A DNA stretch of 64,000 nucleotides from assembly GCA_029465975.1 (NCBI GenBank), contig CM055748.1:10628300-10692299 (forward strand), given 5' to 3'. The position numbers were made by a program, and so were the translations under genes. Shown here piece after piece: positions 58,648 to 64,000 of the stretch. The stretch is from Dallia pectoralis. Lineage: Eukaryota > Chordata > Actinopteri > Esociformes > Umbridae. Numbering within the stretch: position 1 is the stretch's first letter; each line of letters starts with the position of its first letter. The notes below the pieces were generated by a model. The model was not told the origin of the DNA and searched no databases. It worked only from the letters and a program-made list of their open reading frames with translations.

Positions 58648-59259
58648 TGTTTGGAGTAGTAGTTAGTGCTCTTGCCTGTGGATCTGGGGGTGTGTGTTCG
58701 AACCACCCCACCAGAGTTTTTAAGCTTTTATTTTCTGGTTTAATTCAATTTTTGCCCACGTATATGATGTAGTTAAAACAGCTTAACGTCACCATTTAAG
58801 ATGTAAAATTCCAAATGCAGTAGCTAATATGTGTTGTGCTTTTACTTTTTTAGTCCCAGTCCGTCCCTGGGTAGTCCCAGTCCGTCCCTGGGTAGTAGGT
58901 ATCAGCTGGCTTTTTTAAAGTCCCATTCATAAAACCTGTATAGTATTGCAATCGAAGTTCTCACTAATTCTACAATTGTAAATTCTAGTGAAATGCACCC
59001 ATCATTGTCCAAGGGATTATGTTCGCCGAATGTGCCAAATGTCTGTCTCATTCCGCAGGCAAGTCAAATGGATTTGGGAAATGGATCGGCCGGCATTTGA
59101 TATTTTCGGTGCTGAAAAGAAAGATGTTATGTACTAGCAGTCACATCGATATTGCATAATCATACCGTATGATCAAATATTGGGGGGGGGACAAATTGTC
59201 CTTCTTTGAATATTGTGGGGGGACGTGTCCCCCTGTCCCCCCATAGGATTACGCCTATG
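58648..59259 (+). repeat. tRNA-headed composite repeat, copy B
   Basis: The second copy of the 52727-53415 repeat, in the same orientation and 77 bp shorter. The head is GTAGTTAGTGCTCTTGCCTG ... TGTTCGAACC. A 22-bp stretch around GTCCCAGTCCGTCCCTGGGT is duplicated. The end is again GGATTACGCCTATG. No hAT termini surround this copy. Confidence 0.78.
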
Positions 59260-59335
59260 CACTATAACCTTCATTTTCTCAACCAGCCATTTTCAACTGT
59301 TTTCTCCCTTCCCTCCCTAATTCCCTCCATTTCTG

Positions 59336-59340
<5 letters not shown>

Positions 59341-59374
<34 letters not shown>

Positions 59375-59379
59375 CTTTA
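59341..59379. repeat. (CT)n microsatellite
   Basis: A CT run followed by CTTTCTTTCTTT-type sequence. Confidence 0.95.
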
Positions 59380-59547
59380 TTACATACTTCAAAACGTAGT
59401 TTCATCATCCCAAAAGTGCTTTAATATGTGAAGCCGCTGTCTGAGAAATGGTGTATCATGGTTGCATTGAGAACCTGGATTATTTATATGTGTACAAAGA
59501 GCAGGCCAGAAGTAAGCATGAGAGAAACACACAGAAGGTGGCAGTAA

Positions 59548-59578
59548 GGACGAAATGTCAAGGTATTACATTTCGTCC
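59548..59578. repeat. Short perfect hairpin
   Basis: GGACGAAATGT and ACATTTCGTCC are exact inverses around a nine-base loop. No surrounding gene or element explains it. Confidence 0.8.
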
Positions 59579-60224
59579 CGGAGAAATAGAAGCTCCTCAA
59601 TAAAAATGATCCCGCTAGTTTATCCAGCTTTTATTAATCAATAAAAATTCAAATGAACTGATCCTTGGGTTTGGCCTTTAGTTGATGAGACTTTGGCTAT
59701 ATGGAGAAGGACTCAGAGACAGGCTTTTATTTTTAGCATATTTCATTTTCCCTTTTTTAATATCTCTATTTACTCCAAACATACTGGAAACTAATGTCAT
59801 GTCTGCAGTCTATTGATTTCTAAAATAGCACAGTTCTAACAATAGTGTTTTTCAAGTTGGCTTTGTGAATCTAAATGTCTAGCTTCCATTTATTGAAGAA
59901 TGAAATGAAACAATAGCCAGGCTTTCATCCAAGTATGCTGAAAAAGAAGGTGCTTTTAGCATAACAACTAGATGTATTTTACGTTTCAGTCAGACGCTCC
60001 TTTTCAGATTGCAGGAAATGTATTAACTTTTAGATTCTGTAGTTATGTTGGACAACCACACAACCTAGTAAAAGTAGCTTTAACGCAAAGAATTTCTCAT
60101 CAGGAAGGGAAAAATACAAATAACCACAATAACTACAGTTAATTTGGGCCCATGTGGTTATTTTCATAAGTTTTAATTACCTACAATATTGAGGAAAGTT
60201 CAGAATAGAGGTACCTAGGTACTA
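59579..60224. other. No gene recognised; repeat-free
   Basis: AT-rich unique sequence with words such as CTTTTATTAATCAATAAAAA. No ORF of note. Confidence 0.4.
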
Positions 60225-60600
60225 AGTCATTTATACCCGGGTCTCTGAAGATAACATACACTGGGTCATTCATACCCAGGTTCTGAGTCATTCATACCCA
60301 ACTACTGAGTCATTCATACCTAGCTACTGAGTCATTCATACCCACCGACTGATTCATTCATACCCACCGACTGAGTCATTCATACCCAACTACTGAGTCA
60401 TTCATACCCAACTACTGAGTCATTCATACCCAGGTACTGAGTCATTCATACCCAGCTACTGAGTCATTCATACCCAGGTACTGAGTCTTTCATACCCAGC
60501 TACTGGGTCATTCATACCCAGCTACTGAATCATTCATACCCAGGCAGTTTCTGAGTCATTCATACCCAGCTACTGGGTCATTCATACCCAGGTACTGAAT
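60225..60600 (+). repeat. 22-bp minisatellite, about sixteen units
   Basis: The unit is TACTGAGTCATTCATACCCA plus GC, AC or GG. A few units are expanded (CAGGCAGTTTCTGAG). Each unit contains TGAGTCA, an AP-1-like word. Confidence 0.93.
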
Positions 60601-63600
60601 TTCTATGCCAATTCCATTGCCTTTGTTTTCCTCTGCTCAAACAGTCCTAAACTGGTACATAGGAGAGAATGTTGTTGTTTGAAAATCTGAAAAGACAGGT
60701 TTGCATTCACAACATGTGTACTAAGACTGTCAGTCAGTCAGACAGCAAGTCTTCCTCTACTCGCAAAAAGGCCTCCTAGACAATGGCAAGCTAAATAGAA
60801 ATGTTCAATATAAATTTTTGGGAAATGTAGTCCAGACCTTTACTTACAGTAAACTGAGTTCGCAGAACAGGACCTCAGCGCACAGACCCAGATTGGAGGC
60901 AGGAGACAGAGACAGGGTGTTGTAGGGATGTGTGCAGGTGGTCCTAGGAATCGTGCACCGACAGTTTGTCTTTCAGACCATCACGCTGTCTCCTATTATA
61001 CCAGTGCTTGCAGGCAGGCAGGCAGATAAGAGCAGGCCGACATTGACAGGATGCTGATATATTTGCACACTTGTTGTCGCCTCTTCTCTAAGATCCTACC
61101 GCCTTATTTCCCCTCTTGTAATGATCCTCATCAGGTTTCATGGTGTCATTTCAATATTACCGGAGTAAAACAACTTACAGCACCAATAACACTTCTTTCT
61201 TGTGTGACGGTCTGCACGGTGCCAGCATGACATTTGACACCTAGCATTATTACACGGCAGGTTTTAGGTTTAATCACTTTCGCCTGTCGCCCAGTTACAC
61301 GCCCCTTCCCCCCTCTATCACCTTACTGCCTATTAGACCAGAGGAACAGGTGCTGCCGCTTGTATGAGCCGACTGAGTTCTCAAATTCCTATCTCAGCTA
61401 CGTTTCACTATGTCACGTACTGCGTGAGTCGAAGCACAACCTGTTGCCACTGGACCTGTCTGTGTTCCAAATCCAACAAACATCATATTTGGTCAAGTGC
61501 AATTAGTCACTAGATTGGCGTCTGGTATGCAGACATAATGCGTCTGACAAGAATATCAGGTTTCTTGGGGTTCATACCATGGATTCCATTACATGATGAC
61601 AGGGTTACTGGTGTAATGTGTGACTAGAGAGGTGTGCACTGTGGTCGGGGTGAGAAGGGGAGGAACATCACAGATGTCCCCGGGTTCGACTGAGCCTGAT
61701 TTAATATTTAACTACTCGCCTGATGATAAAGAGTGAAGTCATGCAGATCGAATGTGCTAATCAAGGTGAAAGCGGACAACAAAGGACACACAGGAAACAG
61801 TGAAATTATTAGATAAAAAGGGAGAATCTTGGGAACGATCCAAAGCGGATACTAGCTGATAGACCTTTACACCTGACGCCTCTACAAAGAACAAGCTGAA
61901 ATCAATCTATGAGTAATGTACACAAGTGACATGTTCTAGTACTGCACTCTCCTTCCTTTACTGACTGACTGTGGTGATGGCAACTTTATTCAGGAAGAAG
62001 AGGACATCTGAGAGTTATTTAATTAGATTAGAGTTAAGGGTAATAAATGGCACCCTGAACTGTAGTGCAGTGTCTTCTGACCGAAACACTATGGCCCGGG
62101 TCAAAAGAAGTGCACTGTGCAAGGAATGCATTTGGGACGCAAACACATGACACATGAGGGAGGGCAGACAGCCAACGTAATGAGACGAACATTGTTGTTA
62201 TGGGAAAAGAATCTGAGGGGATTTGACTGTTATGACAAAGCGAGCAGGAGAAACGTTGCAAGGTGTTTTAAGCTCTTTCTTTTGGGCCACAGCTGTGGTT
62301 TTGGTTTGGTCTCGAAGTTTATTTAGCCAAATGAACTTACCTCAGACTTCATCGAGGGACTTCCTGTGACATGGAATGCTACAATGGTCACACAAGAGCT
62401 TGCCTTGGCATTAGATACCCATTTTTCTCACTCTGCTGGCAGCAAAAGCGTAATTCAGAATTATGATTTCTTATTGATTGAGCAAGATGCTTGATAAGTT
62501 GACAGTAATTGGTTGGTGAGAATTCTCGCACAGTGGTTTCCAGTGATCTCGTGAAACTTTCCCCAATTTTACATTTCTGTAGTTCCCTAATAGATGCATG
62601 TCAGCTTTGGAAATTACAATTCAAAGTGTAATCAATTAGACATGTTTACTCCGAACCCCCCAAACATGACCGTCTCATTGATTGTCTCCACATTGCAGTA
62701 ACATTCCTCGACCTGTTAACAGATTTTTACAACATCCCTGTTTGAGAGCCAGTAAACATATCCCGTCTTGCAACAACAGGCTTTAAATACACTCTGTGTT
62801 TGTAGAGAAAACAGAGGGATCTCCTAACAAAGATGACCCCGGCAAAAAGCAGCAGTTTGCTGTGGATGCCTTGTTAGCGGCGCACAGATAATGGACTCCA
62901 TGTGCTGGGAATCTGACACACAAACACACCCAAACAAAGACAGAAGGTGAGGGAGTGTTGAGGAATGACAGGATGGGGAGCCGTGTTAATGATGAAGAAC
63001 TCCCCGGTGCCCCATCAGCCAGCTTTACTGCCCGTCTACATCTCTCCCCCACTCCACTATCATGGTCGGCTCCAGTAAGCAACACACGCTACCCTGGATC
63101 CGGAAACATAGTGGCTCTACGAGCTTGGTCGACAAGCTCTGTATTACATAGTATATATCATTCCCTACTTGATCCTATTTAAACATGATTTGTGTTTCTG
63201 TCGAAGCTTGAGTGGTTGTTTTCTGGCACGGTTTGCATTTTTCCTTCCTTTACTGTATCTAATGGATCACAACGGCTGACAAACTCGCTGATATAGACTT
63301 GTGCCTGTTTCCATCCACAATTTGTTGGGTTGACATGGTGGAATCGTTGCAGATTTGGTGAATTTGGTACTGTGAGAAATAGCCTTGGTAAGCCTTTATG
63401 GGTAAATATTATTCCTCCCTAATCAATTTGGTGAAAAGTGCAGTGCTATAAATGTGACAAGTTACGATGAACTTGTCAGGCGGATGATATTGAAAGCATA
63501 TGGTTATGAGCTTGAGGCTACTTTTTAATATGTGGTTTTGGGTCTAATTCTGTTGACATAATGATTGATGTGTGGCCGCTAATCGACACAATAATCTTGC

Positions 63601-64000
63601 TATTATTCACGCGGCAGGAAAGCCTACCCTCACTGTGTTTACAATCTGTTGGCCAGAGTGCAGGAGACAAAGAGTCACAAATTATTCAAAATGTTTAAAA
63701 TGTTATGATAAACTATTGTAGGTAATGTGAAAGAAAATGTTTGGTATAATGGTGAATGCGATTGAAAAACACAGAAACTAGTGTACATTATGTCTTTGAG
63801 CGCTGCTTGTTATTCATTTCATGTCTAAATTCTATGGATTAAAATCAGATTTTTTACTGCAGTGAAAACAGTACATGGCCTTTTCTGGTCTTGGTGCTTG
63901 AATTCATTGATAGGATACCGGTAGGCTACTACTACCAACGGTTTGCCACTTGCACAGATGTTCCCCGCGTGTTTTGCCCTCTGCACATTTGCAATTTGCA
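60601..64000. other. Repeat-poor sequence without a recognised gene
   Basis: Apart from a short GGCAGGCAGGCAG run at about 61012 and the worn repeat at 62.05-62.14 kb, no transposon is recognised. ORFs to 100 codons have no domains. Stretches near 62.45-62.70 and 63.43-63.62 kb contain homeodomain-type words (TAATTGG, GTAATCAATTAG, CTAATCGACAC) and may be regulatory. Confidence 0.35.

Overview
The window is nuclear DNA of a teleost fish. Exons are short and have GT-AG borders. Most of the sequence is dead or dying fish transposons (Tc1, hAT, Rex3 and L2-like LINEs, ISL2EU, a TTAA-flanked Kolobok-like element, LTR fragments), and minisatellites are unusually dense. Several interspersed repeats, such as the 'AATGGCACCCTATTCCC ... 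AGTGCACT' family near 57.95 kb and 'GAGAGGAACCAGGCTCTGA' near 54.39 kb, are of a kind I associate with salmonids and pikes, so a protacanthopterygian such as Esox is my guess. This is inference.

Region 0-7.5 kb carries the only host gene I can name: the 5' half of tada2a (transcriptional adaptor 2-alpha) on the minus strand. Six exons encode the N-terminus, the ZZ zinc finger and the SANT domain. The rest of the gene lies left of the window. Intron 5 holds a hAT element with a Tc1 element inside it, itself split by a small MITE, plus a second hAT remnant.

Region 8-15.7 kb is dominated by an ISL2EU-type (Harbinger-like) transposon. A DDE transposase exon on the plus strand faces a five-exon minus-strand gene with a SWIM zinc finger and a YqaJ nuclease domain. 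That second gene splices into an open frame of about 495 residues and may be intact. A Rex3 3' fragment with a perfect 12-bp target duplication lies in its second intron. A 370-bp sequence to its right recurs inverted at positions 1-388. A 1.6-kb element with inverted termini and a 13-bp minisatellite follows.

Region 16-33 kb is gene-poor. It has LINE and LTR fragments, a 118-bp tandem duplication, a Rex3 retrotransposon (25.0-28.0 kb) broken by a frameshift and an internal deletion, proline-rich 36-bp and 51-bp repeats followed by a perfect 27-bp inverted repeat and a TGTCAC...GTGACA LTR, a Tc1 pseudogene, and one possible first coding exon of an unrecognised gene at 33.6 kb.

Region 34.1-41.3 kb is one block of about 170 copies of a 42-bp satellite with higher-order periods near 1.97 and 1.38 kb. 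Because 42 is a multiple of three it gives very long open frames on both strands, which I judge not to be genes.

Region 41-64 kb has a Kolobok-like element carrying a THAP remnant, an opposing ORF and a perfect 24-bp hairpin. It also has further minisatellites (about 75, 27, 29, 45 and 22 bp), a hAT element with an exact 8-bp target duplication that contains a tRNA-headed repeat, a second copy of that repeat, and LINE fragments. The last 3.4 kb is nearly repeat-free and may contain conserved non-coding elements.
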